A stretch of DNA of 64,000 nucleotides from Streptomyces sp. CB01249. Its GTDB lineage: Bacteria > Actinomycetota > Actinomycetes > Streptomycetales > Streptomycetaceae. A program made the translations under genes and the position numbers. The notes beneath the pieces were generated by a model, which saw nothing but the letters and a program-made list of their open reading frames with translations, did not search any database and was not told where the DNA came from. The stretch lies in assembly GCF_001905735.1 (NCBI RefSeq), contig NZ_LISW01000010.1, positions 140,591 through 204,590 of the forward strand, given 5' to 3'. Position 1 is the stretch's first letter. Each line of letters starts with the position of its first letter. Below, piece by piece: positions 30,536 to 40,464 of this stretch.

Positions 30536-32521
30536 ATGAATCAACGCGAGCGCTTTCGCAGAATAACGCCAGGTGTAGTGACGGTGCTGGTGGCCGCGTC
30601 CCTGTTCTTTGCGGTCCGGAGTTCCGTCGCAGTGGCGGGCGGTGACGAGGCCGCCGCAAAGTACAAGTTCCAGGAAATGCCCATCGCGCTGCCACCCGGT
30701 TACAACTCGCAACCGATGAATACGGTCCGCAAGGTGAACCCGGCGTACGAGAAGATCCGGTCCTGGATCTCATCCGTGGGTGCCGGTATCGCGATCAACG
30801 ACCTGGTCGGCAACGGCAAGGCCGACGGCATGTGCATCGTCGACACCCGTACGGACCAGGTCGTCGTGACGTACACGCCGAACGCCGTCAAGGAGGACCG
30901 GTTCACCCCGTTCGTCCTCGACGGGTCCCCGCTCCCGATGGATGACGCCATGGCGCCCACCGGCTGCGCGCCCGGCGACTTCAACGGCGACGGCAGGATG
31001 GACCTGATGGTCTCCTACTGGGGCCGTACTCCGATCGCCTTCATGGCCAAGGAGAGTGCGACCACGCTGTCGCCCGACGCGTACGTGGCCCGCGAGGTGG
31101 TGCCGTCCAAGAGCATCGACGGCGCCTACCACGGCCCCCGCTGGAACACCGACGCCCTGTACGTCGGTGACATGGACGGCAGCGGACACCCGTCCGTCGT
31201 CGTGGGGAACTACTTCCGGGACTCGGACGTGCTCGACCCGAACGGTCTCGACAACGTGGGCATGAACGACTCGCTGTCCAACTCGAAGAACGCGGGCGGC
31301 GACCACGTCATGCGCTGGACGGACGCGACCACCGGTGACGAACCCGGTGTCTCCTTCGTGGAGGAGAAGGGGGCCATCCCCTACAAGGCGTCCACCGGCT
31401 GGACCCTCGCGGTCGCCGGGGCCGACCTGACCGGCGACGACCTGCCCGAGCTGTACATCGCCGACGACTTCGGCCACGACCACCTGCTCTACAACCGGTC
31501 GACCCCCGGGCACATCAAGTTCACCGAGGCCACCGGCAAGCGCACGCCGACCACGCCCAAGTCCTTCGTGCTCGGCAAGGGCTCGTTCAAGGGCATGGGC
31601 GTCGACTTCGCCGACGTCGACCACAACGGCAGCTTCGACATGATGGTCAGCAACATCACCGTCGCGTGGGGCCTGGAGGAGAGCAACTTCCTCTGGAAGA
31701 ACAACGCCCGCGACGAGGCCGCGATGGCCCGCAAGCTGGCCGACGGCGAGGCACCGTTCAAGCAGGAGGCGCAGGAGCACGGCGTCGCGTGGACCGGCTG
31801 GGGCTGGGACACCAAGATGGCCGACTTCCTGAACAACGGTGAGCTGTCGATCCTCCAGGCCACCGGCTTCGTGAAGGGCAAGATCGACCGCTGGCCCTGG
31901 CTCCAGGAGATGGCCATGGCCAACGACAACCTGCTGTCCAACCCGAAGATGTGGCCGAACGTCCAGCCCGGTGACGACATCGCCGGCGACGACATACTCG
32001 GCTTCTACGCGAAGACCGAGAGCGGCAAGTACGCCAACGTCTCCAAGCAGCTCGGTCTGGACGTCGAGACCCCGACCAGGGCACTCGCCACCGGCGACGC
32101 CACCGGGACCGGAACGCTCGACTTCGCCGTCGCGCGGCAGTGGGGCCCGCCGGCCTTCTACGCCAACCAGGCGCCCGCCAAGGGCCAGTACCTCGGCCTG
32201 CGGCTGTACCGGCCGGCCACCGGCTCGGACAAGGACGCGGGTAAGGGCATCGCGAACATCGGCGCGCCGGCCTACGGCGCCACCGTCAAGGTCACCACGG
32301 CCGCCGGTACCCAGGTCTCCCACCTCGACGGCGGCGGCGGGCACAGCGGATTCCGCAGCTTCGACGTGCACTTCGGGCTCGGCAAGCACACCGGTCCGGC
32401 GACCGTGGAGCTCTCCTGGCGCGACGCGGACGGCGGCAGGCACCGCACCACCCAGAAGCTCACCCCCGGCACCCACACGTTCATGCTGACCGACACCGCG
32501 CAGGAGGTTGCCAACCGATGA
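30536..32521 (+). CDS. UnbV-type enediyne cassette protein (FG-GAP repeats, UnbV/ASPIC domain)
   Basis: A 661-residue protein. After a basic start comes one hydrophobic segment (residues about 15-33: VVTVLVAASLFFAV), a signal peptide or anchor. Several FG-GAP/VCBS-like calcium-binding motifs follow: DFNGDGRMD, DMDGSGHPS, DLTGDDLPE, DVDHNGSFD and DATGTGTLD. The UnbV/ASPIC domain ends it (AYGATVKVTTAAGTQ, GFRSFDVHFGLG). In enediyne loci this family sits with UnbU and the PKS and is required for the core by genetic evidence; its chemistry is not established. ATG 30536 has a strong site. Its stop overlaps the unbU start (ATGA). Confidence 0.93.
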   Translation: MNQRERFRRITPGVVTVLVAASLFFAVRSSVAVAGGDEAAAKYKFQEMPIALPPGYNSQPMNTVRKVNPAYEKIRSWISSVGAGIAINDLVGNGKADGMCIVDTRTDQVVVTYTPNAVKEDRFTPFVLDGSPLPMDDAMAPTGCAPGDFNGDGRMDLMVSYWGRTPIAFMAKESATTLSPDAYVAREVVPSKSIDGAYHGPRWNTDALYVGDMDGSGHPSVVVGNYFRDSDVLDPNGLDNVGMNDSLSNSKNAGGDHVMRWTDATTGDEPGVSFVEEKGAIPYKASTGWTLAVAGADLTGDDLPELYIADDFGHDHLLYNRSTPGHIKFTEATGKRTPTTPKSFVLGKGSFKGMGVDFADVDHNGSFDMMVSNITVAWGLEESNFLWKNNARDEAAMARKLADGEAPFKQEAQEHGVAWTGWGWDTKMADFLNNGELSILQATGFVKGKIDRWPWLQEMAMANDNLLSNPKMWPNVQPGDDIAGDDILGFYAKTESGKYANVSKQLGLDVETPTRALATGDATGTGTLDFAVARQWGPPAFYANQAPAKGQYLGLRLYRPATGSDKDAGKGIANIGAPAYGATVKVTTAAGTQVSHLDGGGGHSGFRSFDVHFGLGKHTGPATVELSWRDADGGRHRTTQKLTPGTHTFMLTDTAQEVANR

Positions 32522-33513
32522 CCGACGTCGCCTCTCCCCCAGCCGGCTCCCCGCCGGCGGCCAAGCGCGACCCGCGTTACCTCGCGCTGCGCAACTTCGC
32601 CATCTCGATGAGCGTGTTCAACATCCTCGGCTACACCGTGCTCGGTTTCGAGCAGCCGTGGCTGTGGCCCATCATCGCGATCGTCGCCGGATATGTGACC
32701 GAGATCCTCCTGGAATTGCTGAGTTCCTGGGCACAGCGCCGCTCGCCGCGCTACCAGGGCAAGGGATTCCGCGGACTCTACGAGTTCCTGCTGCCCTCGC
32801 ATATCACCGCGCTGGCCGTGAACATGCTGCTGTACGCGAACAATCAGATTCTGCCGATTCTCTTCGGCGTGTTCGTGGGTGTCGCGGGCAAGCACGCTCT
32901 CCAGGCACCCGTCGCGGGCCGTATGCGGCACTTCATGAATCCGTCGAACTTCGGCATCACTCTCGCGCTCGTCTGTTTCGGATCATGGGTGAGCATCGCG
33001 CCGCCCTACGAGTTCACCGAGAACGCCGACACATTCTTCCGGATGGCGATTCCGCTGATCATCGCCACCGCCGGAACCATCATCAACACGGCGCTCACGA
33101 AGCGGACCGCGCTGATCGTCGGCTGGCTCGGTGCCTTCGTGATCCAGGCCCTGATCCGGCACTGGTTCTGGGACGTGGCCCTGGCCTCCGCGCTCGGACC
33201 GATGAGCGGTGTGGCCTTCATCCTCTTCACCAACTACATGATCACCGACCCGGGCACCACCCCCACCAAGGGGCGCAACCAGTTCATGTTCGGGTCGTCG
33301 GTCGCCATGGTCTACGGCGTGATGATGCTCTTCAACGTCGTTTACACCCTCTTCTTCGCGACCACCGCGGTCTGCGCCCTGCGCGGCATCGGCTGGTGGG
33401 TCGCCCACTTCATCCAGCGCCGCAAGGCGTCCAGGATCTCCGGGAGCGGCCAAGCCGGCGGCCCGAGCCGGGCGCTCGACGACAAGACCACGATCGAGGC
33501 GGTGGCCGCATGA
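32518..33513 (+). CDS. UnbU-type membrane protein of the enediyne cassette
   Basis: A 331-residue integral membrane protein with about eight to ten hydrophobic helices and a Pro/Ala-rich cytoplasmic start. The fold relates to NqrB/RnfD subunits: MRHFMNPSNFGITLALVCFG in the middle corresponds to the flavin-attachment region of that family. It overlaps UnbV upstream and the PKS downstream by 4 bp (ATGA) each, giving tight coupling. UnbU is one of the conserved members of the minimal enediyne cassette. A membrane electron-transfer role has been proposed by homology only. Confidence 0.93.
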   Translation: MTDVASPPAGSPPAAKRDPRYLALRNFAISMSVFNILGYTVLGFEQPWLWPIIAIVAGYVTEILLELLSSWAQRRSPRYQGKGFRGLYEFLLPSHITALAVNMLLYANNQILPILFGVFVGVAGKHALQAPVAGRMRHFMNPSNFGITLALVCFGSWVSIAPPYEFTENADTFFRMAIPLIIATAGTIINTALTKRTALIVGWLGAFVIQALIRHWFWDVALASALGPMSGVAFILFTNYMITDPGTTPTKGRNQFMFGSSVAMVYGVMMLFNVVYTLFFATTAVCALRGIGWWVAHFIQRRKASRISGSGQAGGPSRALDDKTTIEAVAA

Positions 33514-36500
33514 CGTCCTCCCCCCCTACGCAGCCCGCCGGGATCGCCGTCGTCGGTATGGCCTGCCGCTACCCCGATGCGGACAGCCACGAGGAGCTGT
33601 GGCAGAACGTCCTGGCCGGTCGGCGAGCCTTCCGCAGACTCCCGGACGAGCGCATGCGCGCCGAGGACTACTACTCGCCCGACCCCGCGGCCCCGGACCG
33701 CTTCTACTCCAGCAAGGCCGCCGTCATCGACGGCTTCGCATTCGACCGGGTCAAATACCGCGTCGCGGGCAGCACCTTCCGCGCCACCGACATGACGCAC
33801 TGGCTCGCGCTCGACACCGCCGCCCGGGCCCTGGAGGACGCGGGATTCCCGCTGGGCGAAGGGCTCGGTGACCTCAACACCGGGGTCATCCTCGGCAACA
33901 CCCTGACCGGCGAATTCAGCAGGGCCAACCTGATGCGGCTGCGCTGGCCCTACGTGCGCCGCACCGTCGGCGCCGCACTGCGCGAGCAGGGCTGGGACGA
34001 CGACGCGCTGGCGAAGTTCCTGGGCGAGCTGGAGGAGCGCTACAAGAGCCCCTTCCCGCCGATCGGTGAGGACTCCCTGGCCGGCGGCCTCGCCAACACC
34101 ATCGCCGGACGGATCTGCAACCACTTCGACCTCAAGGGCGGCGGGTTCACCGTCGACGGGGCCTGCTCCTCGTCGCTGCTCTCCGTCGCCACCGCGTGCG
34201 ACGCCCTGGCCGACGGCCGGCTCGACGTTGCCGTGGTCGGCGGGGTGGATCTCAGCATCGACCCCTTCGAAGTCATCGGCTTCGCCAAGACGGGCGCCCT
34301 CGCCACCGGTGAGATGCGCGTCTACGACCGCGGGTCCAACGGCTTCTGGCCCGGTGAGGGCTGCGGCATGCTCGTCCTCATGCGCGACCGGGACGCCGTC
34401 GCGCAGGGCAAGTTCCGCTACGCCAACGTCGCCGGCTGGGGCTACTCCTCCGACGGCCGGGGAGGGATCACCCGGCCCGAGGCCAGCGGACACCGGCTGG
34501 CCCTCCAGCGGGCCTACGCCGCCGCCGGGTTCGGCATCGAGACCGTCGGCTACTTCGAAGGCCACGGCACCGGTACGGCCGTGGGCGACGCCACCGAACT
34601 GCGCGCCTTCTCGGAAGCGCGCCGCGCCGCCGACCCTGACACGGAACCCGCCGCCATCAGCACGGTCAAGGGAAACTTCGGGCACACCAAGGCCGCGGCA
34701 GGCGTCGCCGGACTCATCAAGGCCATCCTCGCCGTACGCCACCAGGTCATCCCGCCCGCGACCAGCCACGTGGACCCGCACCCCGAACTCACCGGCGACC
34801 GGCCGGCCCTGCGGGTCCCCAGCGACGCGGAGCTGTGGCCCGAGGACGCCGCCATCCGCGCCGGTGTCTCCTCCATGGGATTCGGCGGGATCAACGCCCA
34901 CGTGGTGGTCGAACACGCCGACGGAGTACGCAAGGAGGCCGTCGGCCGCGTCACCCGGCAGCTCGTACGGTCGCGGCAGGACACGGAACTGCTGCTGCTC
35001 GACGCCGAGACGACGGCCGAGCTGCGCGGGAAGGCCACCCACCTGGCCGCCTTCGTCCAGAAGCTGTCCTTCGCGGAACTGGGCGACCTCGCCGCCACCC
35101 TTCAGAGCGACCTCGACGGCCGGCCGGTCCGGGCCGCCGTCGTCGCGGCCACCCCCGAACAGGCGGAAAAGCGCTTCACCAAGCTCCTCACGCTGCTGGA
35201 CGGCGGGGCCCGGTCGGCGCTCGACATCGACGGCGGAGTGTTCCTCGGCGGTGCCACGCCACAGGCCCGCATCGGGTTCCTCTTCCCCGGCCAGGGAGCC
35301 GGCCGGCGCGCGGACGGCGGTGCGCTGCGCCGCCGCTTCGCAGCCGTCGACGAGCTGTACCGCGCTCACCCGCTGCCCGCCGAAGGCGACCTGGCCGACA
35401 CGGCGGTGGCCCAGCCGCGCATCGTCACCTCCTCCCTCGCGGCCCTGCGGGTGCTCTCCGACCTGGGCATCGAGGCGGTGGGCGCGGCCGGTCACAGCCT
35501 CGGCGAGGTCACCGCCCTGCACTGGGCGGGAGCCACGGACGAAGCCTCGGTGCTGCGGATCGCGGCGGAGCGCGGCCGGCTCATGGCGCAGGCGAGTGCG
35601 GGCGGCGGCGGCATGGCGGGCATCTCCGCCCCCGCCGACGACGTCGAACCGCTGCTGGCCGGTGAACCGGTCGTGATCGCCGGCTACAACGGCCCCCGGC
35701 AGACCGTGATCTCCGGCCCCGCCGACGCCGTCCAGCGGGTCTGCGCCGCCGCCTCCGCCCGGGGACTGGGCACCGCGGCCGTCAACGTCTCGCACGCGTT
35801 CCACTCCGAGGCCGTCGCCCCCGCGGCCGAAGCCCTCGGGACCTTCCTGCGGGCGCAGGAGTTCACCCCGCCGGCCCGCCGCATGATCTCTACGGTCACC
35901 GCCGACGAGGTCACGGCCGGTACCGATGTGCCGGAGCTGCTGACCCGGCAGGTGCGGCAGCCGGTGCGCTTCGCCGAAGCGGTCCAGACCCTGTCCGCCG
36001 ACGTCGATCTGCTGCTCGAAGTCGGCCCGGGGAAGATCCTGCGAGGACTGGCCGAGGACATCGCGCCCGGCGTGCCCGTCGTCTCGCTCGACGCCGACAG
36101 CACCTCGCTGTCCGGACTGCTGACCGCCGCAGCGGCCGCGTACGCCCTCGGCGCGCGCCTGGAGTCCGGCGCGCTGTTCAAGGGCCGCTTCACCCGGCCG
36201 CTGCCCCTGGACAAGGAATTCCGCTTCTTCGCCAGCCCGGCCGAGTCCACCCCCGACGTCGACCTGCGCTTCACCGACGTACGCGTGGACGAGCCGCCCG
36301 CCCCCGCGCAGGCGGACGAGACCGCGGAAGGCGCCACGGGCGGCGGAGGCGACAGCCTCTCGGTGGTCCTGCGCCTGGCCGCGGAGCGTGCCGAACTCCC
36401 CATGGAAGCGGTCAACCCGCACAGCAACCCGCTCGACGAACTGCATCTGAGCTCCATCACCGTGACCCAGATCATGAACCGCGCGGCCCAGGAACTCGGC

Positions 36501-39407
36501 ATCACCGCACCCATGGTGACCACAGCGTTCGCCACCTCCACGCTGGCCGAGCTCGCGGGCCTGCTCGACGGGTTGCGGGAGACCGGCAAGGCCGACGACG
36601 GGGCGGAGGAGTCCCGGATCGCCCAGGGCGTGGCCCCCTGGGTGCGCGCCTTCGCCATCGAGTTGGTGCCCACCGAGCCGGGCCCCGCCACCGTGCGGGG
36701 GTCCGCAGCCGGGCACGGGGACTGGGAGCTGTTCGCATCCGAACGGCACCCGCTCGCGCCCGCGCTCCACGAGGCGCTGTCCACCGCGGGGCTCGGCGGC
36801 GGCGTGCTGCTGTGCCTGCCCAGGGACTGCGACGAGAACCACACCCCGCTGATGATCGCCGCCGTCCGTGCCGCGCTCTCCCGCGGCGCCTCCCGCTTCC
36901 TGGCGGTGGGGGACCGGCGCGGCGCCGCAGGTCTGGCCAAGACCCTGCACCTGGAGGCGCCGGACATCGCGACCACCGTCGTCACCCTGCCGCTGCCCGA
37001 CGACATGCCGGCCGACCGCGCCCGCGAACTGAGCGCCCGCATCGTCACCGACGTCGCGGCGACCGGCGGATTCAGCGAGGTCCACTACGGGCGCGACGGC
37101 CGTCGCACCGTACCCGTCCTCCGCGCGCTGCCCCATGTCTCCCCGGCCGGTGAGCATGACGCGGACGCCGGGGCGGGGCAGGCACTCGGGGCCGGGGACG
37201 TCCTGCTGGTGACCGGCGGCGGCAAGGGCATCACGGCGGAATGCGCCCTCGCCCTGGCCGTCGGCACCGGAGCCGGAGTCGGCCTGCTCGGCCGGTCCGA
37301 CCCGGCGACCGACCCGGAACTGCGGGCCAACCTGCGCCGGATGACCGCGGCGGGCGTCAACTTCCGTTACGTGAGCGCCGACGTCACCTCCGGCGACGAG
37401 GTCAAGGCGGCGGTCGCCGAGATCGGCGAAGCGCTCGGACCGGTCACCGCCGTGCTGCACGGCGCCGGCCGCAACGAACCGCACGCCCTCGCCAACCTGG
37501 ACGAGGCATCGTTCCGCCGCACGCTCGCCACGAAGATCACCGGACTGGAGAACGTGCTCACCGCCGTCGACCCGGCCGCCCTGCGTCTCCTGCTGACGTT
37601 CGGCAGCATCATCGGCCGGGCCGGGCTGCGCGGCGAGGGGGACTACGCCACCGCCAACGACTGGCTCACGGACCTGACCCTGCGGGTGCAGGAGGACTAC
37701 CCCGACTGCCGCTGTGTGGCGCTGGAGTGGTCCGTCTGGTCCGGGGCCGGGATGGGCGAACGGCTCGGCGTGCTGGAGTCGCTGGTCCGGGAGGGCATCG
37801 AGCCGATCCCCACCGAGGACGGCGTGGCCATGCTCAAGCACCTGCTCGCCGAGGGGCGGACACCGTCCGCCCTGGTGGTGATGGGACGGGCCGGCGGCCT
37901 GCCCACACTGACCCTGGAGACCGCCGACCTGCCGCTCATGCGCTTCGTGGACCGCCCGCAGGCCCACTACCCGGGCATCGAACTGGTCGTCGACTCCGAT
38001 CTCAGCGCCTCCGACGACCCCTATCTGTCCGACCACGAGCTCGACGGCGACCTGCTGTTCCCCGCGGTGCTCGGCATGGAGGCCATGGCCCAGGCGGCCG
38101 CGGCGCTCACCGGGTTCGAGGGCGCGCCCGTCCTTGAGGACATGGAGTTCCTCCGCCCGATCGTCGTACCCCCGGACGGCCGGACCACCATCAAGGTCGC
38201 GGTACTGGCCGAGAGCCCCGGCGCCGTGAAGGCCGTCATCCGCAGCAGCGAGACCGGCTTCCAGGCCGACCACTTCCGCGCCACGCTCCGCTACGACCGC
38301 CCGGAGCCGGAGGACACCGGGCCCGTCCCCGTATCCGACGACGCGCCGCGCATCCCGCTGGACCCCGCACGGGACCTCTACGGACCGGTCCTCTTCCAGG
38401 GGGCGCGCTTCCAGCGCCTCGCCGGCTACCGCCAACTGGCCGCCAAGAAGTGTGTCGCCGAGATCGCGGACATGGCCACCCTCCCCTGGTTCGCCCGGCA
38501 CCTGCCCGACGAACTCGTCCTCGCCGACCCGGGGACACGGGACGCGCTGATGCACTCCATCCAGTGCTGCGTACCGGACGCCACGCTGCTCCCGGTGAGC
38601 GTGGAACGCCTCCACCTGGCGGACCCCGCCGCCGCGCGCGGCGACAAGCAGGTGACGCTGCACGCGCGGGAGCGGTCGCGCAACGGGGACACGTACGTCT
38701 ACAACCTCGACGTCCGCGACCAGCTCGGCACCCTGGTCGAACGCTGGGAGGGGCTGGTCCTCCAGGCGGTCCGCAAGCAGGACGGCACCGGTCCCTGGCA
38801 GCCCGCCCTGCTCGGCCCCTACCTGGAGCGGCGCGCCGAAAGGCTCCTGCCCGAGGCCGTACGGTGTGTCGTCCGGCCCGACGGCGAGGCACCCGGGGAA
38901 GGGCTGACCGCCCGCCGGAAGGCCACCGCGGAGGCCGCCGGCTGGGCCCTGGGCCGCCGGACCACGGTGGACCACCGCCCGGACGGCAGGCCCGAGATCG
39001 CGGGCGGACCGCGGATCTCCGCCTCGCACGGCGCGGGGGTGACCCTGGTGGTGACCAGCGAGGCACCGGTGGCCTGCGACGTACAGCAGGCCGAGCACCG
39101 CTCCCCGGAGGAGTGGGCGGGGATGCTCGGAGCGGAAGGCACCGCCCTCGCCCGACTGATCGCGGCCGAGCACCACGAGGAGCCGTCGGTCGCAGCCACC
39201 CGCGTGTGGAGCGCGGTCGAGTGCCTGCGCAAGAGCGGACGTGCGGTCGCCGCGCTCACGATGGACAGCACACCCGACGCCGAGAAGCACTGGGTGGTGC
39301 TGCGCTCGGGAGAGGCCCGCATCGCGACCTTCCCGACATCCCTGGAAGGGGTCGGTGAGCCCGTCGTCTTCGCGCTCATGGCCCAGCCCGTGGAGAGGAA
39401 CGACTAA
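33510..39407 (+). CDS. Iterative enediyne polyketide synthase (PKSE)
   Basis: A 1965-residue PKSE with the family's order. KS has C219 in DGACSSS, H352 in EGHGTGT and H392 in NFGHTK. AT has GHSLGE with S663. The unusual PKSE ACP motif is LHLSSI (S982). KR is about 1225-1410 (TGGGKGIT, GSIIGRAG, GDYATAND). DH has H1509 in HELDGDLLFP. A C-terminal phosphopantetheinyl transferase is about 1790-1950 (ISASHG, ACDVQ, WSAVECLRKSG). Length matches enzymes of this class. They build a C15-C16 polyene on their own ACP after self-activation by the PPTase. The start ATG 33510 overlaps the unbU stop; a longer open frame to 32508 is not real. Whether the warhead is 9- or 10-membered cannot be settled from this gene by eye. 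Confidence 0.97.
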   Translation: MTSSPPTQPAGIAVVGMACRYPDADSHEELWQNVLAGRRAFRRLPDERMRAEDYYSPDPAAPDRFYSSKAAVIDGFAFDRVKYRVAGSTFRATDMTHWLALDTAARALEDAGFPLGEGLGDLNTGVILGNTLTGEFSRANLMRLRWPYVRRTVGAALREQGWDDDALAKFLGELEERYKSPFPPIGEDSLAGGLANTIAGRICNHFDLKGGGFTVDGACSSSLLSVATACDALADGRLDVAVVGGVDLSIDPFEVIGFAKTGALATGEMRVYDRGSNGFWPGEGCGMLVLMRDRDAVAQGKFRYANVAGWGYSSDGRGGITRPEASGHRLALQRAYAAAGFGIETVGYFEGHGTGTAVGDATELRAFSEARRAADPDTEPAAISTVKGNFGHTKAAAGVAGLIKAILAVRHQVIPPATSHVDPHPELTGDRPALRVPSDAELWPEDAAIRAGVSSMGFGGINAHVVVEHADGVRKEAVGRVTRQLVRSRQDTELLLLDAETTAELRGKATHLAAFVQKLSFAELGDLAATLQSDLDGRPVRAAVVAATPEQAEKRFTKLLTLLDGGARSALDIDGGVFLGGATPQARIGFLFPGQGAGRRADGGALRRRFAAVDELYRAHPLPAEGDLADTAVAQPRIVTSSLAALRVLSDLGIEAVGAAGHSLGEVTALHWAGATDEASVLRIAAERGRLMAQASAGGGGMAGISAPADDVEPLLAGEPVVIAGYNGPRQTVISGPADAVQRVCAAASARGLGTAAVNVSHAFHSEAVAPAAEALGTFLRAQEFTPPARRMISTVTADEVTAGTDVPELLTRQVRQPVRFAEAVQTLSADVDLLLEVGPGKILRGLAEDIAPGVPVVSLDADSTSLSGLLTAAAAAYALGARLESGALFKGRFTRPLPLDKEFRFFASPAESTPDVDLRFTDVRVDEPPAPAQADETAEGATGGGGDSLSVVLRLAAERAELPMEAVNPHSNPLDELHLSSITVTQIMNRAAQELGITAPMVTTAFATSTLAELAGLLDGLRETGKADDGAEESRIAQGVAPWVRAFAIELVPTEPGPATVRGSAAGHGDWELFASERHPLAPALHEALSTAGLGGGVLLCLPRDCDENHTPLMIAAVRAALSRGASRFLAVGDRRGAAGLAKTLHLEAPDIATTVVTLPLPDDMPADRARELSARIVTDVAATGGFSEVHYGRDGRRTVPVLRALPHVSPAGEHDADAGAGQALGAGDVLLVTGGGKGITAECALALAVGTGAGVGLLGRSDPATDPELRANLRRMTAAGVNFRYVSADVTSGDEVKAAVAEIGEALGPVTAVLHGAGRNEPHALANLDEASFRRTLATKITGLENVLTAVDPAALRLLLTFGSIIGRAGLRGEGDYATANDWLTDLTLRVQEDYPDCRCVALEWSVWSGAGMGERLGVLESLVREGIEPIPTEDGVAMLKHLLAEGRTPSALVVMGRAGGLPTLTLETADLPLMRFVDRPQAHYPGIELVVDSDLSASDDPYLSDHELDGDLLFPAVLGMEAMAQAAAALTGFEGAPVLEDMEFLRPIVVPPDGRTTIKVAVLAESPGAVKAVIRSSETGFQADHFRATLRYDRPEPEDTGPVPVSDDAPRIPLDPARDLYGPVLFQGARFQRLAGYRQLAAKKCVAEIADMATLPWFARHLPDELVLADPGTRDALMHSIQCCVPDATLLPVSVERLHLADPAAARGDKQVTLHARERSRNGDTYVYNLDVRDQLGTLVERWEGLVLQAVRKQDGTGPWQPALLGPYLERRAERLLPEAVRCVVRPDGEAPGEGLTARRKATAEAAGWALGRRTTVDHRPDGRPEIAGGPRISASHGAGVTLVVTSEAPVACDVQQAEHRSPEEWAGMLGAEGTALARLIAAEHHEEPSVAATRVWSAVECLRKSGRAVAALTMDSTPDAEKHWVVLRSGEARIATFPTSLEGVGEPVVFALMAQPVERND

Positions 39408-39409
39408 CG

Positions 39410-39883
39410 ATGTCGCCGTACTACGAGTACCGCCACCTGGTCGGGTTCGAGGACACCAACCTGGTCGGCAACGTCTACTACGTCAACTACCTGCGATGGC
39501 AGGGCCGGTGCCGGGAGATGTTCCTGCACGAGCGCGCACCCGAAGTGCTCGCGGACATCCAGGACGACCTGAAGCTCTTCACCCTCAAGGTCGACTGCGA
39601 GTTCTTCGCGGAGATCACGGCGTTCGACGAGCTGTCCATCCGTATGCGCCTCGACGACCTGACCCAGACCCAGGTGGCCTTCAGCTTCGACTACGTCCGG
39701 GTGCGACCGGACGGGACCGAGGACCTCGTGGCCAGGGGCCGGCAACGGATCGCGTGCATGCGCGGCCCCAACGCGGACACCCGCCCGGCACGGGTGCCCG
39801 AGGCGCTGCGCAACGCGCTCGCGCCGTACGCCGCACCCGGGCAGGGGCAGCTCATCGGTACGACGAGCGGGGCCGGGGCATGA
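39410..39883 (+). CDS. Hot-dog thioesterase of the enediyne cassette (TEBC/E10 type)
   Basis: A 157-residue 4-hydroxybenzoyl-CoA-thioesterase-like hot-dog protein. The conserved N-terminal region reads HLVGFEDTNLVGNVYYVNYLRWQG, as in CalE7/SgcE10/DynE7. These have Asn/Gly where 4HBT uses Asp, and release the polyene chain from the PKSE by hydrolysis. It begins 2 bp after the PKS stop and ends in a 4-bp overlap with the flavin reductase. Confidence 0.95.
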   Translation: MSPYYEYRHLVGFEDTNLVGNVYYVNYLRWQGRCREMFLHERAPEVLADIQDDLKLFTLKVDCEFFAEITAFDELSIRMRLDDLTQTQVAFSFDYVRVRPDGTEDLVARGRQRIACMRGPNADTRPARVPEALRNALAPYAAPGQGQLIGTTSGAGA

Positions 39884-40425
39884 CCCTCGTAGACCGGCTT
39901 TCCGTGGGCCCGCCGCCCGCGGCGGACCCGACGGGCCCGGACCTCGCACTCGGTGAACTGCGCGGTGTGCTGGGGCGCTTCGCCACCGGGGTCACCGTCC
40001 TCACCACGGGCCGGGACACCCCCCAGGGCATGACCGCGAACTCCTTCACCTCCGTCTCGCTCGAACCGCCGATGATCCTGGTGTGCGTCAAGCGCACGGC
40101 GGCGCTGCACGACGCCATCCTCACCGAGAAGGCGTTCGCGGTCTCGGTCCTGGCGGGCCATCAGCAGGATGTGGCCAAGTACTTCGCGGACCGCGGCAGG
40201 CCGCGCGGCTCCCGTGAATTCGAGACGGTCGACTCCACGCCGGGACAGCACACCGGGGCCCCCGTCCTGACCGACGCTCAGGCATGGCTGGAATGCGGCC
40301 TTGCGGCGGTGTACGACGGCGGTGACCATTCCATCTTCCTGGGCTCGGTGCTCGACATCGGGCGCCGGGAGACCGACGACCCGCTGCTGTATTTCGGCGG
40401 CGGATTCCACCAGCTGCCGGCCTGA
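39880..40425 (+). CDS. Flavin reductase (FMN-binding split-barrel, E6-like)
   Basis: A 181-residue flavin reductase of the HpaC type: LRGVLGRFATGVTVLTT near residue 30, GMTANSFTSVSLEPPMILVCV, and SIFLGSVLDIG near the end. Such enzymes supply reduced flavin to two-component monooxygenases. No obvious flavin-dependent monooxygenase is in this operon, so the partner may be encoded elsewhere or the reductase may serve another redox step. The ATG overlaps the thioesterase stop. A flavin reductase (E6) accompanies the PKSE in C-1027-type loci as I recall. Confidence 0.92.
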   Translation: MTLVDRLSVGPPPAADPTGPDLALGELRGVLGRFATGVTVLTTGRDTPQGMTANSFTSVSLEPPMILVCVKRTAALHDAILTEKAFAVSVLAGHQQDVAKYFADRGRPRGSREFETVDSTPGQHTGAPVLTDAQAWLECGLAAVYDGGDHSIFLGSVLDIGRRETDDPLLYFGGGFHQLPA

Positions 40426-40464
40426 CCGGACCACCGAGACCGACCACCAAGGGAGAGCTGCCAG

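Noticed and set aside
32508..33509. N-terminal extension of the enediyne PKS by about 330 codons
   Set aside because: It lies wholly in another frame of unbU; the ATG at 33510 gives the normal family N-terminus and an ATGA overlap.
33342..39290. Long minus-strand open frame opposite the enediyne PKS
   Set aside because: Low-complexity, domain-free translation that shadows the well-supported PKSE on the plus strand.
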